Assembly: GCF_013114625.1 (NCBI RefSeq)
Contig: NZ_VTXD01000026.1
Location: 1 to 64,000, forward strand
Length of the DNA stretch: 64,000 nucleotides
Origin: Vibrio sp. 99-70-13A1
GTDB taxonomy: Bacteria; Pseudomonadota; Gammaproteobacteria; Enterobacterales; Vibrionaceae
Reading direction: 5' to 3'
Shown here: in pieces, positions 24,672 to 33,908 of the stretch
Layout of the letters: each line of letters starts with the position of its first letter
Numbering within the stretch: the first letter of the stretch is position 1
Position numbers and translations under genes: made by a program
The notes under the pieces: generated by a model
The model's input: only the letters and a program-made list of their open reading frames with translations
Databases searched by the model: none
Told to the model about the DNA's origin: nothing

Positions 24672-25577
24672 ATGCGTATCGCAATTCTTTCTCGCAACGA
24701 AAATCTATACTCTACTTCTCGCTTAAAAGCGGCTGGAGAAGCTCGTGGTCATCAGGTCGATGTTATCGACACGCTGCACTGTGATATAGATATCGCGAGT
24801 AACAATCCGAAGATTCGCTACATGGGTGAAGAGCTAGCTCAATACGATGCGGTTATCCCACGTATTGGCGCTTCTATTACCTTTTACGGTACTGCGGTTG
24901 TACGCCAATTCGAAATGATGGGTACTTTTTGTATTAATGAATCTGTAGCAATTAGCCGTTCTCGCGACAAACTGCGCTCACTGCAGCTATTGTCTCGTAA
25001 AGGTGTTGGCTTACCAAAAACAGGGTTCGCTAGCCGCCCAGACAAGATTCAAGACTTGATCAAAAACGTAGGTGGTGCGCCACTTGTGATTAAGCTTCTG
25101 GAAGGTACGCAAGGTATCGGCGTTGTTCTAGCAGAAACAAACAAAGCAGCTGAAAGCGTTATTGAAGCTTTCATGGGGCTTAAAGCGAACATCTTGGTTC
25201 AAGAGTTTATTGAAGAAGCAAATGGTGCTGATATTCGCTGCTTCGTTGTTGGTAATAAGGTTATTGCAGCAATGAAACGCCAAGCTGGTGAGGGAGAGTT
25301 CCGCTCTAACCTGCACCGTGGCGGCACTGCACAACTGGTTAAACTGACCAAAGAAGAGCGCGCAACTGCAATCAATGCTGCAAAGATCATGGGATTAAAC
25401 CTATGTGGTGTAGATATTCTACAATCTAAGAATGGACCAGTAGTAATGGAAGTAAACTCTTCACCTGGTTTAGAAGGCATTGAGAAAGCAACGGGCAAAG
25501 ATGTTGCTGATATGATTTTCGAATTTATCGAAAAAAACGCAAAACCAAATGCGAACCGTACTCGCGGTAAAGGCTGA
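24672..25577 (+). CDS. rimK: RimK, ribosomal protein S6 glutamate ligase
   Basis: A 301-residue ATP-grasp ligase that adds glutamate residues to the C-terminus of ribosomal protein S6, and can make poly-glutamate. The N-terminal pre-ATP-grasp domain starts MRIAILSRNENLYSTSRL. The ATP-grasp part includes PKTGFASRPD, the GAPLVIKLLEGTQGIGVVL nucleotide loop, and the C-terminal metal and phosphate residues of GVDILQSKNGPVVMEVNSSP. Length equals E. coli RimK (300). AAGGAAAC precedes the ATG. The next gene is a RimB-like protease, which in other bacteria works with RimK to control ribosome modification. Confidence 0.96.
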   Translation: MRIAILSRNENLYSTSRLKAAGEARGHQVDVIDTLHCDIDIASNNPKIRYMGEELAQYDAVIPRIGASITFYGTAVVRQFEMMGTFCINESVAISRSRDKLRSLQLLSRKGVGLPKTGFASRPDKIQDLIKNVGGAPLVIKLLEGTQGIGVVLAETNKAAESVIEAFMGLKANILVQEFIEEANGADIRCFVVGNKVIAAMKRQAGEGEFRSNLHRGGTAQLVKLTKEERATAINAAKIMGLNLCGVDILQSKNGPVVMEVNSSPGLEGIEKATGKDVADMIFEFIEKNAKPNANRTRGKG

Positions 25578-25609
25578 TTTAACGCCGTTTACTCATGATT
25601 GGAAAAAAT

Positions 25610-26044
25610 ATGAACAATAAAATGATCATAGGGAATACAGAAGCACTATGCTTACCAGAGTTAGGGATTGCTCGTTTACATACTCGTGTTGATACGGGTG
25701 CAAAAACATCTTCACTGCATGTAGACAATATTATCTGCTTGAAAGAAAACGGTGAAAAGTACGTTGAATTCGATTTACACCCAGACATCTATCATTTAGA
25801 AGAAACGGTGCGTTGTAAAAGTAAGTTAAAGGCGAGCAGAAAGATTAAATCATCGAATGGTGAATCTGAACATCGCTGCGTGATTGAAACCATGCTCGAG
25901 ATTGGCGGAAAGCAATGGCCAATCGATATTACATTGAGCAACCGTCAAGATATGACTTACATGATGCTGCTTGGCAGACAAGGAATGAGCGATAAAGTGA
26001 TCGTTGATCCAAATGAGTCATTCTTGCTTCGCAACGAAGGTTGA
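25610..26044 (+). CDS. RimB-like ATP-dependent zinc protease (COG4067)
   Basis: A 144-residue retropepsin-like protein of the RimK-associated family. The motif RVDTGAKTSSLH carries the aspartyl-protease DTGA signature, and LGRQGMSDKVIVDP matches the family C-terminus. In Pseudomonas RimB cleaves or modulates RimK-modified S6; that role is transferred by family. I prefer ATG 25610 because TTGGAAAA precedes it at good spacing; an in-frame ATG at 25595 is possible. It lies 32 bases after rimK and shares the terminator at 26206-26234. Confidence 0.9.
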   Translation: MNNKMIIGNTEALCLPELGIARLHTRVDTGAKTSSLHVDNIICLKENGEKYVEFDLHPDIYHLEETVRCKSKLKASRKIKSSNGESEHRCVIETMLEIGGKQWPIDITLSNRQDMTYMMLLGRQGMSDKVIVDPNESFLLRNEG

Positions 26045-26205
26045 TTCAAAGCTAGTGACGTGTCACAAACAAGCCAGTAACTGAATACCGGTTGATGACC
26101 AAGCAAGCAACTAAGTAACTAAATAAAAAGTCATTCGGCATAATCTGGGTAAGCTGATGCTCCACAAAAACTTACCCCATGAGAGATGATTGCCCAATTA
26201 AGAAC

Positions 26206-26234
26206 GGCGAACCATTATATGGTTCGCCTTTTTT
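26206..26234 (+). terminator. Intrinsic terminator of the rimK operon
   Basis: GGCGAACCAT, a three-base loop and ATGGTTCGCC are followed by six T. It is a strong terminator 162 bases after the RimB-like gene. The intervening DNA holds only degenerate AAGCAACTAAGTAACT-type repeats. Confidence 0.93.
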
Positions 26235-26265
26235 GTTTGTTACCTTAGCTGTCTAGCTTTAGGAT

Positions 26266-27048
26266 TTAGGCTGATTTTCGAGATTTAAACGCCCACGACC
26301 ACATCGACTTCACCAAACTCTTCGACTTTATTTTAGTCACTCGCCAGTGGGTGACAGGGCTTCGTGGGGCGCTTTCCATTAAGTGGGCGAATGCTTGTTC
26401 AGTTAATTGAATTTGACCGCCATGCGCCGCAAGTAAAGTATCCACCTCTAGTTTAAAAATACGTTCTACAGATCTTCGGTACTGGTTCGGATGAAAAATG
26501 GGGAATGGCGGAATCAATTTCTTCTTCACTTCAACCATTAAGTCAGCCACATAAGCAATTTTATGCGAAGGACAATACACGGTTAAATCACGGTCAGTAT
26601 GACCTGGGGTTTCAAGTACCTGCCACTCTAAAAATTCAGGAATAGCATCACCATCCTCTAACGTGAAATCCGGCTTCAACTTGCGTGAATACCACAAGTT
26701 CGCTTTGGGTTTCCCCAATCGGTTTGCCATCCACCGAGCCAAAGCCAAGTCAGTTAAATGCATTAGAAACCCATCCCAACCGTGGTACCAATCTTTGTCT
26801 CGTTTGGCTGCGACCAGTCGGCATCCAGTCAAAGCTCTCAATTTATGCGCAGCGCCCGCATGGTCAGGGTGCATGTGAGTGACCACCACGGTATGTAAGT
26901 CACTAAAAGGTCGTTTTAGATCCGATTCAATAAACTGTTTCAAATGAGGGATATCTGCTCGGCATGCCCCATCTAGCAGTAATAGCTTATCGGGGTATTC
27001 CACCAAATACATGGCTTGGATATAGCCTTTGATCGTATGAAGTTGCAA
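26266..27048 (-). CDS. Metallo-beta-lactamase-fold hydrolase
   Basis: A 260-residue MBL-fold protein with the metal motif THMHPDHAGA, a second Asp/His region (LETPGHTDRDLTVY) and AYVADLMVEV, then LAAHGGQI. These belong to glyoxalase II-like hydrolases with unknown substrate. The longest frame runs to 27216, but its first codons cover the terminator of the neighbouring kinase gene, so that start is unlikely. I chose TTG 27048: AAGGA lies seven bases before it and the product MQLHTIKGYIQAMYLVEYPD then matches the expected start of the first strand. The gene converges with the rimK operon. Confidence 0.85.
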   Translation of the reverse strand: MQLHTIKGYIQAMYLVEYPDKLLLLDGACRADIPHLKQFIESDLKRPFSDLHTVVVTHMHPDHAGAAHKLRALTGCRLVAAKRDKDWYHGWDGFLMHLTDLALARWMANRLGKPKANLWYSRKLKPDFTLEDGDAIPEFLEWQVLETPGHTDRDLTVYCPSHKIAYVADLMVEVKKKLIPPFPIFHPNQYRRSVERIFKLEVDTLLAAHGGQIQLTEQAFAHLMESAPRSPVTHWRVTKIKSKSLVKSMWSWAFKSRKSA

Positions 27049-27175
27049 ATTACATCCTTGTATAAGTGCCAAATTTAACAATCTAGCAACACCTGGTCTG
27101 ACCAGAATATAGCAGAGATATACAAGGAAGGGTTTCACAACGATGATTTTCGATGCGTTTATTGATACCGATAAC

Positions 27176-27200
27176 AAAAAGGCGAGCACCACGCTCGCCT
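27176..27200 (-). terminator. Intrinsic terminator of the sensor kinase gene
   Basis: On the minus strand AGGCGAGC, loop and GCTCGCCT are followed by TTTT. It begins 32 bases after the kinase stop and lies upstream of the hydrolase gene, separating the two. Confidence 0.9.
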
Positions 27201-27231
27201 CTTTCCTATCACTCAAACCTATGGATTAGCA

Positions 27232-30200
27232 TTAATCCATGGTGCTTTCCGAAGCCAGTAGCTTACTTTCTATCGACTTAAGTAACTCCAAAGCTTCATC
27301 GAATTCATAGCCGGATACATATCCATCAAGCTTCATCACGTCTTCACTCACTTCAGTACCTGTTAATAATTCGACGAGCACTTCGCACGTTTCTCCAGCA
27401 TTCATATCGTACTCATTCATCTCAACGGCTAATTGTTGCATTAAGTTTTGAACTTGAGCCCTATCGATATTTTGCTGATTGCCCTCGGCTCCTTCTGTGT
27501 AAGAGCTTTCTTGCGATAACCTATTTAAGTAGTCAGTAATAACCTGCGCTGCTTGTATAGCTGCTTTTTCAACGCAGTTAAATAGATCGCCAATGTCAGG
27601 GTGATTCACTACTGATGAAGCATGCGTATCTTCTAAGTGTGCCTCTTGTTGAGGTTCGCGGTCTAAAAGTACAGATTCAAGATCTTTGGTCGCATCAAAG
27701 AGAGCCGCGCAACCGATATTGCCCGACACCCCTTTTAAGGTATGGGTCACCAGCCCCGCTTGAGCAATGTCATCACTTGCAAGTGCGTGTTTTGTCTCTT
27801 CAACTGAAGCCAGTAATGTCTCACTCACCATGCTTAGTGCCTTGTTGTAGGACTTCAATCGTCCCCCCATTCTTGCGACCGCACTTTCAACATCAAAGCC
27901 TTCTAGAGTAGGCAGTTCAACTTCAGTCTCACTTAATTCAGATTCTTCCATACCGATAAGCTCTGGCAACTCACGGTCTTTCGGAGTGATCCATTGGTTT
28001 AATACATGGAATAAGGCATTCGGATCAATCGGCTTTGCGACGTGATCATTCATGCCTGCATTTAGGCATTTTTCTTTATCGCTTGCCATTGCATTGGCAG
28101 TCATCGCAATAATAGGAAGATCTGTCATTTGCAGTTCATTTCGGATCTTTTCCGTGGCTAGATAACCATCCATCACGGGCATTTGGATATCCATCAGCAC
28201 TACGTCAAACGAGTTATTTTGCACGGCTTCTACCGCTTCTTCCCCATTGTTCGCGATGGTCACATTGAACTGCGCGAGTTCTAACAGTTCCGTTGCCACT
28301 TGCTGATTCACCTCGTTATCTTCCACCAGCAATATATCTGCCCCACGAACACCTTCAGCAATGTCGACATCCATCAAATTAGTGGTATTAATCGCAATAG
28401 AGCTATTGGTCGTTCTGTCATCAAATGCATCTGAAATTGAGTCAAATAAGCTAGATGAAGAAACAGGCTTAGCTAAGAATCCATCTAGATGAAGCTTTTG
28501 CGCTTGTTCCCTGACTTCATCTTCAGCATACGCTGTAACCGTGATGACTTTTGGCGATATAGAGAGTTTTAGCTTTCGGAGGGATTCAATCGTATCAATG
28601 CCACTCATATGCGGCATTTTGTAATCCATGATCACCAAGTCATAAGGCTGACCATTGCCATCCGATTCTGTCAGTTCCACAAGAGCAAGCATCCCCGAGC
28701 TGACGGCTTCAGCGCGTAGCCCCATAGACTGAGTCATGCTAATTAAGATATCGCGAGACTCTTCTGAGTCATCCACTATCAAGGTTTTTAAGCCTTGGTA
28801 GTCATTAGATAAACGCGGCAATTTCGCATGAGCATTTTGATCAACAGGCAAATCAACTGTGAAGAAGAAGGTGCTGCCAACACCTTCGGTACTCTCACAG
28901 CCAATTTCACCGTTCATCAGCTCAACCAGATTTTTAGAAATGGTCAGCCCTAACCCTGTACCACCATATTGGCGCGTTACCGAACTGTCCGCTTGAGAGA
29001 AAGCAGTAAATAGGCGCTGCATTTGTTCATCGGTCATTCCAATGCCGGAATCTTGCACCATAAAGCGAAGCTGAGCAGTATTACCCTTGCTATCAACCAA
29101 ACCCTGGGGCGCAATCAACTCAACTTTAACGACCACTTCCCCTGCTTTGGTAAACTTCACCGCATTATTGGCTAAATTCAATAACACCTGACCGATACGA
29201 AGTGGGTCGCCCAATAAAACAGGTGGCACTTCAGGGTCAATCGCAATCAAAAACTCTAAGTTCTTCTCGCGTGATTTCACGGTCACAATGTTGGAAATAT
29301 TATCCATCACGCCATCAATCGAAAATGGAATCACTTCTAAATCTAACTTACCCGCTTCAATTTTCGAGAAATCCAAAATATCGTTAATGACACCCAACAG
29401 TGAATTAGAAGCATTGAGAATTTTATTAAGGTAGTCGCCTTGCTTGCGTGTGAGTTCCGTCTGCAAAGCCAAATAGCTCATACCAATAATGGCATTCATC
29501 GGAGTGCGAATTTCATGGCTCATATTGGCAAGGAAATCACTTTTAGATTTGGTTGCCTCTTCAGCGGCATTTTTGGCTTGCTCTAGGGCATCTTGCGTGG
29601 CTTTACGTTGAGTAATGTCACGTACCATGCACGTATAAAAAGCCATATCGTCAATCGTTGCGGCAGCGGCTGAAATTTCTATGGCAATTACACTGCCATC
29701 TTTGCATTTAGCTAAGTATTCCAGATCTTTACAAACGCTAGGTTCAATATAAGTATCGTCATCCATATTGATGGGCTTCATGAGCATATTAATATTTTCA
29801 TGGATGACTTCTGATTTCAGGTAACCAAAAATGCGCTCGGCAGCAGGGCTGAATTCCACAATATCGCCGTCTTCATCCAGCACAATAATGCCGTCGATCG
29901 CCGTTTCGATAATGCTAGTTAAGCTCAATGTACGTTCCCGAACGCTTTGCTCTAGCTCTTCATTTGATTTCATTAATACAGTTTGAGTACGTCTCCCTAA
30001 CCATAAACTCAACCCCGTTAAACCAATGGTTAGAAAAACGGTGAACGACAGCAAAGACACAATGAGGTTTCGCGTAAAGATGTAGCCTTTTAGCGCTTCT
30101 TTTTCATCTATTTCAGTGACAAAGCCGAACTGATCATTCTCTCGCCATACCCAACTTCCCAACACTGGGATGCCTCGATAATCTAAGTACCCTTCTCCGC

Positions 30201-33200
30201 TGCTACCTTTTGTATCACGAATGGCTCCCACGAACGCTTTAGTGAAACGTTCATCGTCGCTCAAGAACTTGTCTGCCGGAGTGGCACCAGACACCGCTAC
30301 TTTCGGTTTCAAAAGCTGCATATTAAGAATGGCATTGGCATCTCTGCCTAATAAGTTGGCATTTTTTAGCGTCTCTTCAAATCGGCTACGAGAAAGGAAC
30401 ATGCCGTTTTTATCAAATGCATAAGATTCACCCGACTGACCAACGCTGCCAGATGAGAAGATTTGGCTGAATTCAAAAGCAGGATCATAACGAATCGTCA
30501 TGGCCGCGATCACCTCGCCAACCCCATCAAAAATAGGGGCTGCGATAAACATGGTGGCATCGACATCTTCACCGCCGTCAGAAAGATCAGAGGCGATCGG
30601 TGTGATCAACACGGTTTCACCCAAAAAGACTCTATCTAGTAGCTCTGGTCTTTGCTGCTGTATGACATTGACTTCACCTAGGTTACTGTCACGCATTGAA
30701 GCAATGTTGATTCTATCTTTCGAAATGATGAAGAAACCGCGATCACCATGCAAAGCTTGCTGAGAAGCAAAGTACACACGTAAATCGATAAGTACCGTTG
30801 AGAACTTGATCTCTTCTTTCGTCGGCTCTACCAGCAATAATTCATCGACCATTGGGTGCAATATTGGATCATTGGCAATGGAATTAATGTATGAAGCTCG
30901 CCCATCGATCCAGATATCAATACTGGTATTCAGCGCTTCTGTAATACCTGATAACGAAATTTGAATATTGTGCCTGGTTTGCTGCTCTACCTTTTCAATC
31001 ACCACATACGCAGCGACCGAAACAATCGATAATACAGCGACAATAAAAGCACTCGCGATCAACATCAGTTTATTGGTGTATAAGTTGCTGATGGTGTTAT
31101 TGGATAGATAACGATTGAGCAGCAGTGGGAACAGGAACAAGCCTGCGATCACCACCACAATACCCACCGCAACTTTAAGAATGAGGCTGGTATTAATTGG
31201 GCTATCTGAAAACAGCTCTTTCTGCTTAACCGTTCCCTCATTTGGGGTCACCGCAAGCGTATAATTTTCCTCGTAGATCGCAGTGTATTCATCTTCTGAA
31301 AGGCGCTTTTGAGCTTTATTCAATGCCGAAATAACGCCTTTATCGACATGATTATTGAATGCCATCAAATATTGGATTTTCTTGCTCGTCACCAACGCAA
31401 TATCCAGATCAACCCATTCATTTTTATGAATGAAATGCTCTAAATTCAGTCCGTCTGAAATCAAGCCATCCAAGCTGCCATTACGTACTTCTTCTAAGCC
31501 CGTTTGTTCATCCATGACTTTGCCAAAGAACACATCTGGATAGAGACTATTCAACTCGGCAATGTAGCGATTTGAACCCACAACGCCAATAATTCTCTCT
31601 GATGACAAGTGACTTAAAGAGGTAATGGGATCGGATGTGTGGCGCATCGCTACGGCGTAGTAAGACGTAAAAATGGGCTTCTTAATGGAATAGTCTTTTT
31701 CTTTGTCGAAGAAATCGCTGTTACCAATAATGATATCTAGGTTGTCATTACTGAACGATTCAAACCCACCATTCAACATGCCGTCATTATGGTATTCAAA
31801 GGCGACTCCGACTTTTTGTCCAATCGCTTCTAACACCGCTTTATGCACATCAAACCTAAGTTCATTTGAAACAAACTGGTCATTGTCATTTATTGCGCTC
31901 ACGGTGAGTGTTGGTTTTTTCATGACGGATGCAATTTCATCTCGGTTTAATCTCACCGACTCCGCAATATCAATCGCCAGAATATTTTGACGCAGTTCGT
32001 CGACATCATTCATGTCTATACGCTGCATCGCTTTAACCAAAATCGACTGTAATAACGGCTTCTGCTTGGGTACGCCGATATTCATGTTATCCAGTTCACT
32101 GTTACCAGTATCCAGCTCACTTTTGATTTCTAAATCATAAAGTGCATTTTCGTTGATCACTTGTCTGGCAATCACCACTCGAGATAAAACCGCATCAACC
32201 TCACCAAATTGCAGGGCTTTAAAAGCTTGCAATGAGTCTGGTCGTGGTGACATTGTCACATCATAACCTTTTAACACTTCTGCCAAAAATGAGCCTTCAA
32301 CAAATGAGACGGTTTTTCCTTTCAAAGAATTCAAATCAGTATAAGTGGCTGATTTTTTTGTCACGATAGCGTTTGGATTTCGAGCGTAAGGCGGTGTGTA
32401 TAAGAAAGTATTTTGTTCACGCTCTGGGGTTTTGATTAGGTCGAGAATAAGATCAACTTCGTTGTTTGTGGCTTGGTTATACACTTGATGCCAAGGACCA
32501 GAAACAAACTCAAATTCAACATCTAACAAATCTGCTAGCAAACGAGCGTACTCAACAAAAAACCCTTTCGATTCCCCATTGTGCGTAAAGCTGAAGGGCT
32601 TCCAATCTTGGTCATGAGCAACCTTTATGACTGGGTTGTCATTTAGCCATTGGGACTCTTGCTCTGTGAGCTCAATTTTAGTGTCTTCTGAATCCATCGA
32701 GCTATTTTTAAGCCACTTAGACAAAATAACTTGTTTAAGGCTCGGAGGAATATCTGACAAGGTTTTTTGAAGAATAGAATGCAAAAGAGGCAGCGAATTA
32801 TGAGTCGCCATTGCGCCATCTATTTCATCGGTACGACCCGCAATGCGCACACTGCCAATTCCGCGTTGCACCAATTCATAAGATGCCACAGGGAAGTAAT
32901 GGATCATGGCATCTGCATGACCAAACAGTAACTTATCGATGGCTTCTCTAGAGCTGCCTGCCACAAGCATTTCAATGTCTGGGTGGTTTTCTTTTAAATC
33001 ATGTTCTGCTGACCATTCAGATACCACAACCACTTTTCGCCCTTTCAAGTCATCTAGGGAAGTGACGTCTTGTGTGTCATTTCTCACTAAAATAACACTT
33101 GGGTAATCTAAGTAACTTTCGGTAAACAATAACGGCTGGTCAGTCCGACCATGGGATGAAATCAAAGGCAGAATATCTATTTTTCCTGCATTCAATAATT

Positions 33201-33477
33201 CAACCGACTGCTTCCAACTTTCCGTTTGCTGCACTTCAAAGCTGAGCCCAGTTTGATCACTCACATAAGCCAATACATCTGCCACAATGCCTATGTAATT
33301 ACCTTGTTCATCAACAAACTCAACAGGGGCGAAATCAGGATCAGCGGCAAACGTCACTACTGGGTTATTGTCTATCCAGTTTTGTTCTGCCTGTGAAAAT
33401 AACACTTGGTAAGAAGGTAAAGTGCTGCTTGGCCCCTTGTTTGGGTCTTCACTGTGCGCGGCTTGAGAGGAATGCAC
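27232..33477 (-). CDS. Giant hybrid sensor histidine kinase (3 SBP, Cache, PAS, 2 REC, HPt)
   Basis: About 2081 residues, far longer than EvgS/BvgS kinases. Order: three periplasmic binding-protein family 3 domains (about 30-260, 270-500, 515-740), a membrane helix (about 770-793), a second helix (about 800-825), a dCache-like sensor (about 835-1090), a third helix (about 1100-1120), PAS (about 1145-1265), HisKA with phospho-acceptor H1321 in FLANMSHEIRTPMNAIIG, HATPase with GTGLGLTISKNLVE, two receivers with D1618 (MDYKMP) and D1763 (MDIQMP), and HPt with H1912 (HTLKGVSGN). It is a multistep phosphorelay sensor for probably amino-acid-like ligands. The only start in frame is GTG 33477, leaving no signal peptide; see the start-region entry for an apparent frameshift. 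A strong terminator follows. Confidence 0.9.
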   Translation of the reverse strand: MHSSQAAHSEDPNKGPSSTLPSYQVLFSQAEQNWIDNNPVVTFAADPDFAPVEFVDEQGNYIGIVADVLAYVSDQTGLSFEVQQTESWKQSVELLNAGKIDILPLISSHGRTDQPLLFTESYLDYPSVILVRNDTQDVTSLDDLKGRKVVVVSEWSAEHDLKENHPDIEMLVAGSSREAIDKLLFGHADAMIHYFPVASYELVQRGIGSVRIAGRTDEIDGAMATHNSLPLLHSILQKTLSDIPPSLKQVILSKWLKNSSMDSEDTKIELTEQESQWLNDNPVIKVAHDQDWKPFSFTHNGESKGFFVEYARLLADLLDVEFEFVSGPWHQVYNQATNNEVDLILDLIKTPEREQNTFLYTPPYARNPNAIVTKKSATYTDLNSLKGKTVSFVEGSFLAEVLKGYDVTMSPRPDSLQAFKALQFGEVDAVLSRVVIARQVINENALYDLEIKSELDTGNSELDNMNIGVPKQKPLLQSILVKAMQRIDMNDVDELRQNILAIDIAESVRLNRDEIASVMKKPTLTVSAINDNDQFVSNELRFDVHKAVLEAIGQKVGVAFEYHNDGMLNGGFESFSNDNLDIIIGNSDFFDKEKDYSIKKPIFTSYYAVAMRHTSDPITSLSHLSSERIIGVVGSNRYIAELNSLYPDVFFGKVMDEQTGLEEVRNGSLDGLISDGLNLEHFIHKNEWVDLDIALVTSKKIQYLMAFNNHVDKGVISALNKAQKRLSEDEYTAIYEENYTLAVTPNEGTVKQKELFSDSPINTSLILKVAVGIVVVIAGLFLFPLLLNRYLSNNTISNLYTNKLMLIASAFIVAVLSIVSVAAYVVIEKVEQQTRHNIQISLSGITEALNTSIDIWIDGRASYINSIANDPILHPMVDELLLVEPTKEEIKFSTVLIDLRVYFASQQALHGDRGFFIISKDRINIASMRDSNLGEVNVIQQQRPELLDRVFLGETVLITPIASDLSDGGEDVDATMFIAAPIFDGVGEVIAAMTIRYDPAFEFSQIFSSGSVGQSGESYAFDKNGMFLSRSRFEETLKNANLLGRDANAILNMQLLKPKVAVSGATPADKFLSDDERFTKAFVGAIRDTKGSSGEGYLDYRGIPVLGSWVWRENDQFGFVTEIDEKEALKGYIFTRNLIVSLLSFTVFLTIGLTGLSLWLGRRTQTVLMKSNEELEQSVRERTLSLTSIIETAIDGIIVLDEDGDIVEFSPAAERIFGYLKSEVIHENINMLMKPINMDDDTYIEPSVCKDLEYLAKCKDGSVIAIEISAAAATIDDMAFYTCMVRDITQRKATQDALEQAKNAAEEATKSKSDFLANMSHEIRTPMNAIIGMSYLALQTELTRKQGDYLNKILNASNSLLGVINDILDFSKIEAGKLDLEVIPFSIDGVMDNISNIVTVKSREKNLEFLIAIDPEVPPVLLGDPLRIGQVLLNLANNAVKFTKAGEVVVKVELIAPQGLVDSKGNTAQLRFMVQDSGIGMTDEQMQRLFTAFSQADSSVTRQYGGTGLGLTISKNLVELMNGEIGCESTEGVGSTFFFTVDLPVDQNAHAKLPRLSNDYQGLKTLIVDDSEESRDILISMTQSMGLRAEAVSSGMLALVELTESDGNGQPYDLVIMDYKMPHMSGIDTIESLRKLKLSISPKVITVTAYAEDEVREQAQKLHLDGFLAKPVSSSSLFDSISDAFDDRTTNSSIAINTTNLMDVDIAEGVRGADILLVEDNEVNQQVATELLELAQFNVTIANNGEEAVEAVQNNSFDVVLMDIQMPVMDGYLATEKIRNELQMTDLPIIAMTANAMASDKEKCLNAGMNDHVAKPIDPNALFHVLNQWITPKDRELPELIGMEESELSETEVELPTLEGFDVESAVARMGGRLKSYNKALSMVSETLLASVEETKHALASDDIAQAGLVTHTLKGVSGNIGCAALFDATKDLESVLLDREPQQEAHLEDTHASSVVNHPDIGDLFNCVEKAAIQAAQVITDYLNRLSQESSYTEGAEGNQQNIDRAQVQNLMQQLAVEMNEYDMNAGETCEVLVELLTGTEVSEDVMKLDGYVSGYEFDEALELLKSIESKLLASESTMD

Positions 33478-33608
33478 AGATCCAGAACTTGAACTTGAGC
33501 TTGAACCTGAAAAAGTATGAGAATCAGCCCAACTCGGCTGAAATAGAAATGAGATGTGAAAAGTACGATCAAAAACGATCGGATCATGCTGGTCATGAAA
33601 CTGTCCCT
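33463..33608 (-). other. Frameshifted signal-peptide region of the kinase gene
   Basis: ATG 33596 has a good ribosome-binding site (AGGG at 33605-33608) and opens MTSMIRSFLIVLF, a signal-peptide start, but in another frame than the kinase. Adding one T to the four-T run (A run at 33559-33562 on the plus strand) joins it to the kinase frame as VLFHISFLFQPSWA-DSHTF, a complete signal peptide with SWA cleavage. The kinase frame has no other start upstream of GTG 33477. A Ser/Gly stretch coded by TCAAGT hexamers follows. Either the gene is switched off by a one-base loss, phase-variable, or misread. Confidence 0.6.
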
Positions 33609-33908
33609 GTCAAAATAAAACTTGCTTTCCTAGCCTTCGATCCGTGAAGGCTTAATTACATTAACAGTATTGAGAATATCATTCCATTAAAGTTAACGCT
33701 TTATCAATAAGTGAGTTTTAGTCTCTTTATTTCTTAAAAACCACATTAACGTAATAGCCATCCCTCTATTTTATCGCATAAAAGTTTCTTCTAAATGGCT
33801 TAATTTATAAATGGTCCGCATGAATAGACACTTTATAATCAATTATACGGTAAAAAGTCGTTTTTAATGAAGCTTTGCTTCTAGCATTGCACAATATTTA
33901 GATTCAAC

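Noticed and set aside
25128..25498. Minus-strand ORFs opposite rimK
   Set aside because: They are antisense shadows of a well-conserved gene with no initiation signals of their own.
33372..33596. A separate 74-residue exported protein in front of the kinase
   Set aside because: Its frame overlaps the kinase N-terminus and its signal-peptide start completes the kinase after a one-base repair, so it is more likely the displaced 5' end of that gene.
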